This document shows, in pieces, positions 37,886-45,923 of a stretch of DNA of 48,974 nt. This DNA comes from a virus. The DNA lies in IMG/VR virus record IMGVR_UViG_3300042314_002510, positions 1 to 48,974 of that record. One strand, written 5' to 3'. The position numbers were made by a program, and so were the translations under genes. The notes beneath the pieces are model-generated. The model was given only the letters and a program-made list of their open reading frames with translations. It searched no databases and was not told the origin of the DNA. Position 1 is the stretch's first letter; every line of letters starts with the position of its first letter.

Positions 37886-38550
37886 TAAAAATTGAAAAAG
37901 ATAGAAAAGGAAATTTACCTGATGTTTGGATAACATCAGATACTCACTACAATCACTCAAACATTTGTCGTGGGACTACTAATTGGAGAAAACCTGATGG
38001 TTCAGTTCCAATCAAAGAAACTCGTGACTTCAAATCGTTGGATATAATGAACGATATGATTGTGGATAATATAAACCAATATGTTAAACAAGATGATGTG
38101 TTAATTCACTTGGGTGATTGGTCATTTGGTGGTTTTGAATTCATTAGAAAATTCAGAGAAAGAATTATATGTAAAAACATACACTTAATTTTGGGTAACC
38201 ACGACCACCACATTGAGAATAACAAAGAAAACATTCAATCGTTATTCTCAAGTGTTTCACAATATAACACATTGGTATTGGGTAAAATTAATATTAGATT
38301 GTTTCACTACCCGATTGATTCTTGGAATGGATTGAATAAAGGTGAAATACATCTACACGGTCACTGTCACTTACCTAATGATATTAAATTAGGGAAAGGA
38401 AAACGAATGGATGTTGGTATGGACGGACATCCTGAATTTAGACCATACCACATTGTTGATGACATTCTACCAATAATGTCAAAACAACCAATTCATTCAC
38501 ATTTGGAACACGACCACCATACAGAAGAAATGTTAAACGTAGTAGGATAA
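37882..38550 (+). CDS. metallophosphoesterase
   Basis: A 222-residue calcineurin-like phosphoesterase. Motifs: TSDTHYNHSNIC, LGDWSFGG, LGNHDHH and HLHGHCH, plus RLFHYPID. This order matches the YfcE/MJ0936-related phosphodiesterases common in phages. A His-rich tail (HSHLEHDHHTEEM) could bind metal. Coupled by ATGA to the upstream gene and six bases from the next, within the RNA-ligase cluster, so 2',3'-cyclic or terminal phosphate removal is plausible. Confidence 0.9.
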   Translation: MIKIEKDRKGNLPDVWITSDTHYNHSNICRGTTNWRKPDGSVPIKETRDFKSLDIMNDMIVDNINQYVKQDDVLIHLGDWSFGGFEFIRKFRERIICKNIHLILGNHDHHIENNKENIQSLFSSVSQYNTLVLGKINIRLFHYPIDSWNGLNKGEIHLHGHCHLPNDIKLGKGKRMDVGMDGHPEFRPYHIVDDILPIMSKQPIHSHLEHDHHTEEMLNVVG

Positions 38551-38556
38551 AAGATT

Positions 38557-38907
38557 ATGGAAGATTACGACAAAAGAGATTTATTTTTAGAGTCTATCAA
38601 AATGTTAGAAGAACTAAGAAAAATACAAGAAGAAAACAAAGACAATAGAGTCAAAGAAATTGGTGATAGAGTTATTGTTTGGGATGGTAGTTATAACATA
38701 GATAAAAACACCTCAAAACATCGTAGTGGTATTGATAAATTATTTCAAAACCCCGGTATTGTTATTCAAACAAACTGTGATATAAACCATTTTGAACCAT
38801 TGATTGAAAAATTAGTGATTCTTGATTTATTGATTAGATTTGAAACGGGTGAAGAAGTATACACTAGTTCAGATATGGTTAAACGAATTGATAAAGATAA
38901 TGTATGA
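38557..38907 (+). CDS. protein of unknown function
   Basis: A 116-residue protein with a Lys/Glu helical N-terminus and a beta-rich remainder (IGDRVIVWDGSYNID, IVIQTNCDINHFEP, VLDLLIRFETGEEVYTSSDM) that looks like a small barrel binding domain. Not recognised. It overlaps the next gene by ATGA and is part of the RNA-ligase operon. Confidence 0.65.
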   Translation: MEDYDKRDLFLESIKMLEELRKIQEENKDNRVKEIGDRVIVWDGSYNIDKNTSKHRSGIDKLFQNPGIVIQTNCDINHFEPLIEKLVILDLLIRFETGEEVYTSSDMVKRIDKDNV

Positions 38908-39104
38908 AAAAATTTAATTACAAAAAATATCAGTTATTAGATTGTTTAGATGAAATATCATCAACACAAAAAATGATTGATTTACATAGTGATAATTCAG
39001 ATAGAATTAGTAATTTTATGATGTCTCAATATAGAGATATGAGAAAACAAAGTATTATAGAATTTAATAAAATATCATATGGAAAGAAAATTAGCAACGA
39101 TTAG
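38904..39104 (+). CDS. small helical protein of unknown function
   Basis: A 66-residue basic helical protein (MKKFNYKKYQLLDCLDEISS). It overlaps genes on both sides (ATGA upstream, 26 bases downstream), so it is embedded in the ligase operon. No family recognised. Confidence 0.6.
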   Translation: MKKFNYKKYQLLDCLDEISSTQKMIDLHSDNSDRISNFMMSQYRDMRKQSIIEFNKISYGKKISND

Positions 39105-40113
39105 ACAAATTGACAACATCCAACCAATCGAAGGTGCGGATATGATTGAATTAGCAACCGTTGGGGGGTGGAAAGTCGTAGTTGCAAAAAATGTTAACCA
39201 CAAAGTTGGGGATTTAGTTGTTTACTGTGAGATTGACTCTTTTTTACCAATCGAACCTGAGTTTGAATTTTTACGTAAAAGTTCTTACAAGAAAATGGCC
39301 GACGGTACTGAAGGTTTCAGATTAAAAACTATTAAATTAAGAGGACAAGTTTCTCAAGGTTTAATTTTACCATTAAAAGATGCTTACGAAGTTTTCAAAA
39401 GAAACACTCCCAATATAGATATGGATTGGTTTGAAGGTTTAGAAGTAACTGAAATGTTAAACATTGTAAAATACGAACCACCTGTTCCTGCACAATTATC
39501 AGGACAAGTTAAAGGTATGTTCCCATCTTTTTTAAAGAAAACTGATGAGGAAAGAATTCAAAACTTGACAAGAGAGTTTGAAGGGTACAAGAACGAAGTG
39601 TTTTATGTGACTGAAAAGTTAGATGGTTCTAGTGTAACTTACTACGTTAAAGACGGTGTGTTTGGTGTATGTTCTCGTAACTTAGATTTAGTTGAGAGTG
39701 AAGGTAACTCAATGTGGAAATTTGCAATCACAAGTGGATTAAAAGAACGTTTACTAGCGTTAGATAGAAACATTGCGGTCCAAGGGGAAATCATTGGTGA
39801 GGGTATTCAAGGTAACCCATATAAAATCATCGGACAAACTGTTAGATTGTTTAATGGTTTTGATATTGATAAGTATGAATATTTATCTTTGGATGATTTA
39901 CTTAAATTATCTAAATGGTTAGAGGTAAAAACAGTTCCAATCTTAGATTTAGAATTTAGATTACCTGACACAATTGATGAGTTATTATCTTATGCCGATA
40001 GTAAATCAGTATTGAATGAAAAGTTCGATAGAGAAGGAATTGTAATTCGTTCTCACGATAGAAAAATCAGTTTTAAGGTGATTTCTAATAAATTTTTATT
40101 AAATGAAAAATGA
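39079..40113 (+). CDS. RNA ligase, Rnl5 (DraRnl)-like
   Basis: A 344-residue ATP-dependent RNA ligase. The N-terminal OB-like domain (about 1-140) matches Rnl5: KLATIRQIDNIQPIEGADMI, VGDLVVYCEIDSFLP. The nucleotidyltransferase domain has motif I EKLDGSS (lysine K180), motif III FNGFDI, motif IV EGIVIR and motif V SFKVIS. Rnl5 ligases seal 3'-OH/5'-phosphate nicks in duplex RNA or RNA-DNA hybrids. It would repair nicked tRNA or mRNA, including host anticodon-nuclease damage. Coupled to the preceding small gene and overlapping the next by ATGA. Confidence 0.92.
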   Translation: MERKLATIRQIDNIQPIEGADMIELATVGGWKVVVAKNVNHKVGDLVVYCEIDSFLPIEPEFEFLRKSSYKKMADGTEGFRLKTIKLRGQVSQGLILPLKDAYEVFKRNTPNIDMDWFEGLEVTEMLNIVKYEPPVPAQLSGQVKGMFPSFLKKTDEERIQNLTREFEGYKNEVFYVTEKLDGSSVTYYVKDGVFGVCSRNLDLVESEGNSMWKFAITSGLKERLLALDRNIAVQGEIIGEGIQGNPYKIIGQTVRLFNGFDIDKYEYLSLDDLLKLSKWLEVKTVPILDLEFRLPDTIDELLSYADSKSVLNEKFDREGIVIRSHDRKISFKVISNKFLLNEK

Positions 40114-41051
40114 AATTTTTAATATTTTTATTAATGTTATGTTTGTCTGTGGTTGTTCACGGGCAAACATATCTTGTTGACCAACACTTTTCAAATGTAT
40201 CACCAACAGGGTGGTCGTCAACCTCTAATGTGTGGGTGTTTAACCGAAATGAGACGGCCACAGGTAATTATCGAGGTGTGTTTGACGCGACAAAATATTC
40301 GGCAAGATTTTCATCGGCAGCTAATGGTAATTCAATTTATATTTACATACCTATTAATTTTGTTAATAGTAATAGTTACACAATTACTTTTTACACTAAA
40401 AGAGCCTGCTCAGTTACGGTTAACACTAATGAATTACCAAATCAAACAACATTATTAACAACTGATACTCAAACTAACTCAAACTGTAATTCAAATTGGA
40501 ACACCTGGTATAAATGGTCATTTACTGTAGTTCCATCTTATACAGGTTCAGGTTATTTTCAAATATGGATTAAAACTGTGTATGGTGGTCCAACATCGGT
40601 ATATTTAGATGATTTATCAATATATGAGTCACCACCGGTATCCTTACCGATTGATTTGTTATACTTTAAAGGTAAACAAACTGAAGAAGGTAATTTACTT
40701 GAATGGGCAACTGCAACTGAAACTAATAATCAATATTTTACAATCTATAAAACGTATTATCCAATTAATTGGAAAGAAATTGCTAAAGTTGATGGTGTTG
40801 GAACTTCACCATTTCAACATTATTACAAGTATTTAGAAAGAGATTATTTTAATGACATTTCATATTATTATTTAACTCAAACCGATTTTGACGGTAAAAC
40901 TAAAAATTTTGAAATTATATCTATAGACAATCGTAACATCACACCAGTATTAATTAAGATAACAAATCTTTTAGGTCAAGAAGTTACATTAGATTCACCC
41001 GGTGTTAAATTTTTTCACTATTCAGACGGTACTATTATAAAAAGAATTTAG
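40110..41051 (+). CDS. secreted protein with T9SS-like C-terminal region
   Basis: A 313-residue protein with a Sec signal peptide (MKFLIFLLMLCLSVVVHGQ, cut after Q). Residues 20-175 are a beta-sandwich (DQHFSNVSPTGWSS, GYFQIWIKTVYGG, VYLDDLSIYE), like carbohydrate-binding modules. Residues 180-275 (IDLLYFKGKQTEEGNLLEWA, DISYYYLTQTDFDGKTKNF) and the end (ITNLLGQEV...GVKFFHYSDGTIIKRI) match the C-terminal domains of Bacteroidetes proteins exported by type IX secretion. It lies between two RNA ligases, coupled by ATGA, and has no obvious link with them. Confidence 0.78.
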   Translation: MKFLIFLLMLCLSVVVHGQTYLVDQHFSNVSPTGWSSTSNVWVFNRNETATGNYRGVFDATKYSARFSSAANGNSIYIYIPINFVNSNSYTITFYTKRACSVTVNTNELPNQTTLLTTDTQTNSNCNSNWNTWYKWSFTVVPSYTGSGYFQIWIKTVYGGPTSVYLDDLSIYESPPVSLPIDLLYFKGKQTEEGNLLEWATATETNNQYFTIYKTYYPINWKEIAKVDGVGTSPFQHYYKYLERDYFNDISYYYLTQTDFDGKTKNFEIISIDNRNITPVLIKITNLLGQEVTLDSPGVKFFHYSDGTIIKRI

Positions 41052-41059
41052 TATATTTG
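41052..41059 (+). promoter_or_regulatory. -7 box before Rnl1-like ligase
   Basis: TATATTTG, five bases before the ATG at 41064. It overlaps the end of the secreted-protein gene. Confidence 0.45.
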
Positions 41060-41063
41060 TTGT

Positions 41064-42119
41064 ATGAAAGCAACGTTAGAAAAATATTACAACGATGGAT
41101 TATTGTACAAACAAGTACATTCAACTTTACCATTAACTATATGGAATTACACTGAGAAAGTTCAGTTTGAAGACTTATGGGATGAGGTAACCTTGATGTG
41201 CCGTGGTTTAGTAACTGACGATAACGGTAATATAGTTGCAAGACCATTCAGAAAATTCTTCAATATGGAAGAAGGGAAACATACTTCAACTGATGAATTC
41301 AAAGTCTATGAAAAAATGGATGGTTCATTGGGTATATTTTTCCACTATGAAGGTGAATGGGTGATGGCAACTCGTGGGTCATTTACTTCTGACCAATCGG
41401 TAAAAGGTATGGAAATGTTATCTAAATACGACTACAACAAATTACATAAAGATTTCACTTACTTATTTGAAATAATATATTCTGACAACAGAATAGTTTG
41501 TTCTTATGATTTTGAAGATGTTGTTTTACTTGGTGCGGTAAACACTAAAGACGATTACGAAGTTAGTTTACACGGTGACTCAGATATAAGAATACAAAAC
41601 TTAGTGAAAAACATAGGTCTTAATGTAGTTAAACGTTATGATGGTATATCAGACTATTCAGTGTTAAAAGAGATGGTTAGAGACGATGCTGAGGGGTTTA
41701 TAGTTCACTTCTCAAATGGTAATAGAATGAAAGTTAAAGGTGTTGAATACTTACGTCTACACAAAATAATGACTAACGTATCAACTACTGGTATATGGGA
41801 ATGTTTAAAAAATGGTGATGATGTTTTAGAATTGATGAAAGAAGTTCCTGACGAATTCTACAAAAAAATAAAATCTTACGTTAAAGACTTGAGATACGCT
41901 CACTACTCAATATCCGAATACTGTGGTAAAATGCACGACGGATTTAGATACGGAAAATATGGTGACGTTGACCCTGAACCATCTAAGAAAGAATACGCAG
42001 AGTTTGTTATGAAAAACATAAAAGAAGGTCTTAGAGGTGTAATGTTTCAGATGTGGGATAAAAAAGATTACGATGAAACTATATGGAAACTAATAAGACC
42101 GGAATTCAAAAAGTTATAA
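41064..42119 (+). CDS. RNA ligase, T4 Rnl1-like
   Basis: A 351-residue RNA ligase of the Rnl1 group. Motif I is EKMDGSLG (K84), preceded by the family CRGLVTDDNGNIVARPFRKFFN. Motif III is FEII in YLFEIIYSDNR, motif IV EGFIVHF and motif V RMKVKGVEYLRL. The C-terminal helical domain (about 240-351) suits recognition of tRNA anticodon loops, as in T4 Rnl1, which restores tRNA-Lys cut by PrrC. With about 27 phage tRNAs, an Rnl5-like ligase, a P-loop kinase and phosphatases, it completes a plausible repair pathway. Confidence 0.93.
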   Translation: MKATLEKYYNDGLLYKQVHSTLPLTIWNYTEKVQFEDLWDEVTLMCRGLVTDDNGNIVARPFRKFFNMEEGKHTSTDEFKVYEKMDGSLGIFFHYEGEWVMATRGSFTSDQSVKGMEMLSKYDYNKLHKDFTYLFEIIYSDNRIVCSYDFEDVVLLGAVNTKDDYEVSLHGDSDIRIQNLVKNIGLNVVKRYDGISDYSVLKEMVRDDAEGFIVHFSNGNRMKVKGVEYLRLHKIMTNVSTTGIWECLKNGDDVLELMKEVPDEFYKKIKSYVKDLRYAHYSISEYCGKMHDGFRYGKYGDVDPEPSKKEYAEFVMKNIKEGLRGVMFQMWDKKDYDETIWKLIRPEFKKL

Positions 42120-42145
42120 AAGTGGGGAAACCCACTTTTTTTTAT
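42117..42145 (+). terminator. intrinsic terminator after Rnl1-like gene
   Basis: AAAGTGGG-GAAA-CCCACTTT with a T run and a GNRA loop. Confidence 0.85.
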
Positions 42146-42177
42146 AACCTAACTATTTATATGATATAGAAAATCAT

Positions 42178-42831
42178 ATGAAATTAGAATTTCCATTAGA
42201 AAAAAAATTCCCATTAGGTTCAGGTTTTGGTCCGAGAGGTTCTTTAGCCGGTGGTCGTATAAAAGCTCACAATCATAAGGGGCAAGATATTGCAGCACCG
42301 ACAGGAACTAAAGTTAAATCAGTTGATGATGGTGTGGTTGTTAGGTCATCACCTGTTGCTCAAGGTGGTGGGTATGGTAATTTTATTGTTATTAAACATA
42401 AAGATTTTTATAGTGCCTATGGTCACTTATCAAAAAGAGAAGTTAATAAAGGTGATACGGTTAAAAAAGGTCAATTAATTGGTTTAGTTGGTAGCACAGG
42501 TTTATCAACAGGTCCACATTTACATTTTGAAATACGTAAATCTGAAAATGGGTCTCAAATAGACCCAAAACCATATTTGACAGGTAGCGAACTTTCATCA
42601 ACCATTTTAGGGAAAGAAACTAATGATGAAAAAACTGACGGTGAAAAACCTGATGATGAAAAACCTGATGATGAAAAAACTAACAGTGAAATAGAAAAAC
42701 CTGAAGAACCTGAAGACTACGGATTAATGGGTCAATTATTAAAAATGGTAGGGTTTAAAGAAAATTACACAACAGAAAATCAAAATACCATTATGGAAGA
42801 TATTAAACGTATTAAACAATTACTAAAATGA
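42178..42831 (+). CDS. M23 metalloendopeptidase
   Basis: A 217-residue peptidoglycan peptidase of the LytM/M23 family. The zinc ligands are in HNHKGQDIAAPTGT and GPHLHFEIR (HLH), with GYGNFIVIKH and SAYGHLSK completing the fold (residues about 15-130). A charged E/D/K repeat linker (DEKTDGEKPDDEKPDDEK) follows. The C-terminus ends IMEDIKRIKQLLK, a segment shared with the next protein and with the N-terminus at 36554. No signal peptide, so it may be a virion enzyme for entry. Overlaps the next gene by ATGA. Confidence 0.9.
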   Translation: MKLEFPLEKKFPLGSGFGPRGSLAGGRIKAHNHKGQDIAAPTGTKVKSVDDGVVVRSSPVAQGGGYGNFIVIKHKDFYSAYGHLSKREVNKGDTVKKGQLIGLVGSTGLSTGPHLHFEIRKSENGSQIDPKPYLTGSELSSTILGKETNDEKTDGEKPDDEKPDDEKTNSEIEKPEEPEDYGLMGQLLKMVGFKENYTTENQNTIMEDIKRIKQLLK

Positions 42832-43520
42832 TAAAGTTCGATAACTTAACCAATAGTTCAAACCCTAATGGTGATTATTCACTTAAAACTAAAAAATCGG
42901 TAATTCAATCAAAAAGTATGGGTAAATTATTTTGTCCGTATGATGGTGTTGTTATTGGTACGTACAGTACTAATTGTTCCGGATATTTGTTAATTGGTCA
43001 TAAAATTAATAACGATATGTATTATTCAGAATTTTGTGGTATTCCAAAAGTATTTGTTGGTAAAAATGATACGATTAGAAAAGGTCAAACTATTGGATAT
43101 TTTTTAAATGATACTGATAATGTTGAATACACATTATATAGTTTAAATCATAATAAACTTGACCCAAGACCATTTTTTAAAGGATTTAGTGTTAAAAATA
43201 CAACACCAAATAACACCACATCAAATAACACACCTAACTATTCTACACCTAAAAAACAGTCAAAAGAAAAAAAATCATCAAATGATGATAAGGATGATTA
43301 TAAAGAAAGAAATGTTGTACCAGCCGATAATAATCTATTTTTGAGTTTAGCGTTATCACCATTTGACTTTATTAGTAAACAAACAAAAAAAATAGCCAAA
43401 AATGCTGGTAAAGAAATTAAAAAATCAGCAAAAGGTATTTTCGATTTTAAAACCACTAAGAATAAAGAAGATGAAGAAACTCTTAACGAAGATATTAAAA
43501 GAATCAAAAAATTATTGTAA
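42828..43520 (+). CDS. degenerate M23-like protein with C-terminal tag
   Basis: A 230-residue likely paralogue of the preceding protein. The M23 beta core is visible (LFCPYDGVVIGTYSTNCSGY, GKNDTIRKGQTIGYFLN, LYSLNHNKLDPRPFF), but the H-x-x-x-D and H-x-H ligands are gone, so it is not a zinc peptidase. A T/N/S-rich linker and a basic domain follow, ending LNEDIKRIKKLL. It may bind peptidoglycan, act as a scaffold, or regulate the active enzyme encoded just upstream. Confidence 0.75.
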   Translation: MIKFDNLTNSSNPNGDYSLKTKKSVIQSKSMGKLFCPYDGVVIGTYSTNCSGYLLIGHKINNDMYYSEFCGIPKVFVGKNDTIRKGQTIGYFLNDTDNVEYTLYSLNHNKLDPRPFFKGFSVKNTTPNNTTSNNTPNYSTPKKQSKEKKSSNDDKDDYKERNVVPADNNLFLSLALSPFDFISKQTKKIAKNAGKEIKKSAKGIFDFKTTKNKEDEETLNEDIKRIKKLL

Positions 43521-43527
43521 CCACCTG

Positions 43528-43558
43528 TTGACTGTTCAAGATTAAATATTTAGATTTG
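43528..43558 (+). promoter_or_regulatory. Bacteroidetes-type promoter
   Basis: TTG (43528) and TAGATTTG (43551-43558), 20 bases apart, before the small gene at 43580. Nearly the same -7 as the tRNA promoters. Confidence 0.75.
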
Positions 43559-43579
43559 TAGAGTAATTAAAATTTAAAT

Positions 43580-43747
43580 ATGGAAAACGAAACAAACCCA
43601 ATTGAATTAATCTATTCTTATAAGAATAACAAAGGTGGTGTATTATTCACACCTAACGCTAAATTAGCTGAGGCTAGAGCGTATTACTTCGGAACTGACG
43701 ATGTTTACGCACACAAAGTAGATACATTGTTATCTGAAAACAACTAA
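43580..43747 (+). CDS. small protein of unknown function
   Basis: A 55-residue protein (MENETNPIELIYSYKNNKGG...) with its own consensus promoter and an A-rich start. Its compact alpha/beta composition (VLFTPNAKLAEARAYYFGTD) looks like a folded mini-domain. No family recognised. It lies just upstream of the large RNA locus. Confidence 0.6.
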   Translation: MENETNPIELIYSYKNNKGGVLFTPNAKLAEARAYYFGTDDVYAHKVDTLLSENN

Positions 43748-43765
43748 AAAAGTTTTAAAAAAGAC

Positions 43766-43840
43766 TTGACAAATCAAAAAGAAAGTCTTAAATTTGTAAA
43801 ACAAAATCGGAAAAGTCCGAAAGAGTTCTTTGAAAAATTG
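43766..43840 (+). promoter_or_regulatory. promoter and leader motif of large RNA locus
   Basis: TTGAC (43766) and TAAATTTG (43789-43796), a strong consensus, followed by a TCGGA/TCCGA hairpin and GTTCTTTGAAAAATTG (43825-43840), a variant of the leader motif found before the tRNA units and the tmRNA. Confidence 0.75.
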
Positions 43841-44730
43841 AATTATCCGTTCAGAATGTTTGATGATGAGACCCTTGTGGTTGATTTTGAGTAACAAACT
43901 GATAAAGATATTTGGCCGTGTATGGTCATTAAATAAACTACGAAAGTAGGATAAAGTGGACCCCCAAGTGTAACGGGTCTGCGTCTTGGGAAACTGAGGT
44001 CGAGTACACAAGCGGGATACCGTATAACCTTTAGTATCGAGGTCAACGATGTAGAGAAAGTGGTTATATGATTTGGTGATGTGGGTCATCAAATTGAGGT
44101 GGGAACACCAATAGGAATAACTCGTAGGAATTATGTGAGAAATAGTGTTATCCGATATTATTATTACGAGTTCCAATATAAGAGGTGACTTAAAACCGAA
44201 AGGTATGAAAACAAACAGGTGGTGCTGACATTTTCCTTGATTATTCTTTACCAAAAGAATTTTCTCGAAGTAATCTTAAAATATTGAGGTAGGGATACTT
44301 CACAGAGTAGTTTGGTATTTCGTTGTTCAAAAGACGACGAATCTAAAAGACGGACCACTACTTTGATTCATCCACAACACAAAAACTTTAATTTACAAGG
44401 TTAATGTAAAAATTAAATTATAAATTTAAGCAAAAGTGTTCGTCAGGTAATAGTGAAAGGTGACTACATAGTAATGAGCAGTTCATTGCCTAGGAAGACC
44501 GCAAGTCGACCTAAATTCTTACCAAAAACCTCTAATCTCGCAAGGATTAATTGGGAAGGCATTCTCGAAGAGAGTTGAGTAATGAGAGAGTAACTATTAT
44601 CTCAAGGAGTGGTTCACCTAAAAAACCGTCACTGAGGAATACTTCTCAAAAGGAAGTGGATAAGAAGGGAAACAATAATCCTTCAAAAGGTTCTCAATAA
44701 TACGTATAATCTCAGCGTTTTTTTATATAT
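43800..44730 (+). ncRNA. large (~0.9 kb) structured non-coding RNA, GOLLD/ROOL-like candidate
   Basis: About 930 bases without a plausible plus-strand gene. Local structure is dense. GNRA tetraloops occur in CTAC-GAAA-GTAG (43938), GGTG-GGAA-CACC (44098), ACC-GAAA-GGT (44195), and stems around GCAA near 44501 and 44540. Longer stems include ATTTGGTGA/TCATCAAAT (44070), AACTCGTA/TACGAGTT (44118, 44165), ATTCTTT/AAAGAAT (44242), AGTAGT/ACTACT (44306, 44356), AGGTAAT/ATTGCCT, and ACTTC/GAAGT. It has its own promoter and leader and runs into a tRNA-Met and terminator. Giant phage RNAs near tRNAs (GOLLD, ROOL) have this setting, but I cannot confirm the family by eye. Confidence 0.7.
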
Positions 44731-44803
44731 AGCAGGGGGGAGGTAAGGTATCTCATCGGTCTCATAAGCCGACCCAAGCTGGTTCGATTCCGGTCCGTTG
44801 CTA
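44731..44803 (+). tRNA. tRNA-Met(CAT), elongator type
   Basis: Anticodon arm TCGGT-CTCATAA-GCCGA, anticodon CAT. D-arm GAG...CTC. T-arm GCTGG-TTCGATT-CCGGT. Acceptor pairing AGCAG/TTGCT is imperfect toward the stem base. It sits at the 3' end of the large RNA, so it may serve as that transcript's processing signal. Ends are approximate. Confidence 0.85.
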
Positions 44804-44812
44804 CGATACAAT

Positions 44813-44839
44813 AAGGGAAAGTTATCTTTCCCTTTTTTT
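44813..44839 (+). terminator. intrinsic terminator of large RNA/tRNA unit
   Basis: AAGGGAAAG-TTAT-CTTTCCCTT with a T run, ten bases after the tRNA. Confidence 0.92.
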
Positions 44840-44866
44840 GTTTCATAAACTTTTAATCTTAAAAAT

Positions 44867-45127
44867 ATGGAAACAGTTTATTTTGGTTTAGGGGCTCTAA
44901 CGGTGATGGTTGTAATATTAATTACAGTTGTTGTTATAGGTGCAATTAGGTTAAAGAATGTTCTACAAGATTTACGTGAAGAACGTGAAGTTAGGAGACA
45001 TGTTAATGATGATTTTAGACGTGATATTGAGAATATCTATAGAAACATCCAAGATGAGGTCTCAGGGTTAAATCGACAAATAGATAGTCGATACGACCAA
45101 TTAAGAAATTACGTTGATAAGAAGTAA
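44867..45127 (+). CDS. small membrane-anchored coiled-coil protein
   Basis: An 86-residue protein: one N-terminal membrane helix (LGALTVMVVILITVVVIGAI, about residues 8-27) and a charged coiled coil (LREEREVRRHVNDDFRRDIE). This type-III-like layout resembles spanin subunits or small anchoring proteins, but the sequence is not diagnostic. Transcribed alone between two terminators. Confidence 0.65.
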   Translation: METVYFGLGALTVMVVILITVVVIGAIRLKNVLQDLREEREVRRHVNDDFRRDIENIYRNIQDEVSGLNRQIDSRYDQLRNYVDKK

Positions 45128-45129
45128 TT

Positions 45130-45161
45130 AAAACCACCATAATTGGTGGTTTTTTTTTTTC
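45130..45161 (+). terminator. intrinsic terminator
   Basis: AAAACCACC-ATAATT-GGTGGTTTT with a long T run. Confidence 0.88.
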
Positions 45162-45191
45162 TATAACATATTTATTAATAAAATTAAATTT

Positions 45192-45878
45192 ATGAAAAAA
45201 GTAATAAGATTAACAGAATCGGATTTGGTTCGTATAGTTAAAAGAGTTATTAGAGAACAAGAAGGTGGACTTGACCCTCAAGACCCATCAACACATTTTG
45301 ATACAGTTATAAAGGCCTTAACACCTAAAGGTTTTAAAAAAGATACTAGTATGACAAAATCAATGGGTGTTATACAATTAACTAAAGGTGATGTTGATAG
45401 TCATAAAGGTATTCTTGTTCGTTATAATAGTCCTATGCACCAATTAAGTAATAAAAAAAATGTGGTGGAATTAATTGTTAACAACAAACTTGTTAAATCG
45501 TGGAGCCCATCTAACGCTAATATGTATGACGTTATTAAAAGTGTTGAGAAATATTTTAATAGGGTCGTGATGAATGAACAAGATAATACCAAAAACATAC
45601 CCCAATTAAAAGTTGGTATGAGTATTGATGTTATTAATCAAGAACGTAGAACCGGATTTATGCCGGTAAATGACCCAAGTGAAGTTGTTACATTTTATGG
45701 GACCGTTTGTAAAATAGGTAGATTCATCACAATTAAAAATTCTAAAAATGAATGCGTGGAAGTTCTTAATGACCCTAAAAAATTCTATAAAGCGGGTAGT
45801 AATACTTTAGGTGTTGTTTCTTTTTCATTAGATAAAAGTCAGATACAAAAATGTAGTTCTTTTTCTTGTCAAAAATAA
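45192..45878 (+). CDS. unknown protein with the clearest N-terminal tag
   Basis: A 228-residue protein starting MKKVIRLTESDLVRIVKRVI, then REQEGG, nearly the same as the wall hydrolase at 33386 over the first 22 residues. The remainder has two mixed alpha/beta halves: residues 30-120 (HFDTVIKALTPKGFKKDTSM, VRYNSPMHQL) and 135-228, where LKVGMSIDVINQERRTGFMP and FYGTVCKIGRFITIKNSKNECV form a small barrel. Not recognised. The tag with I-R-E-Q suggests packaging and cleavage. Confidence 0.7.
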   Translation: MKKVIRLTESDLVRIVKRVIREQEGGLDPQDPSTHFDTVIKALTPKGFKKDTSMTKSMGVIQLTKGDVDSHKGILVRYNSPMHQLSNKKNVVELIVNNKLVKSWSPSNANMYDVIKSVEKYFNRVVMNEQDNTKNIPQLKVGMSIDVINQERRTGFMPVNDPSEVVTFYGTVCKIGRFITIKNSKNECVEVLNDPKKFYKAGSNTLGVVSFSLDKSQIQKCSSFSCQK

Positions 45879-45884
45879 TATAAA

Positions 45885-45920
45885 TAAAAAAACCCCATTC
45901 CTAAAAAGGTGGGGTTTTTT
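45885..45920. terminator. bidirectional intrinsic terminator
   Basis: AAAAAACCCCATTC-ctaaaaa-GGTGGGGTTTTTT. It ends the tagged gene on the plus strand and lies just beyond the tmRNA 3' end on the minus strand. Confidence 0.85.
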
Positions 45921-45923
45921 ATT

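Noticed and set aside
43730-44254. Minus-strand open frame of 174 codons over the large RNA locus
   Set aside because: Its translation has no domain-like pattern, it runs against a strong promoter and leader on the plus strand, and it crosses many palindromic stems, which keep both strands open by chance.
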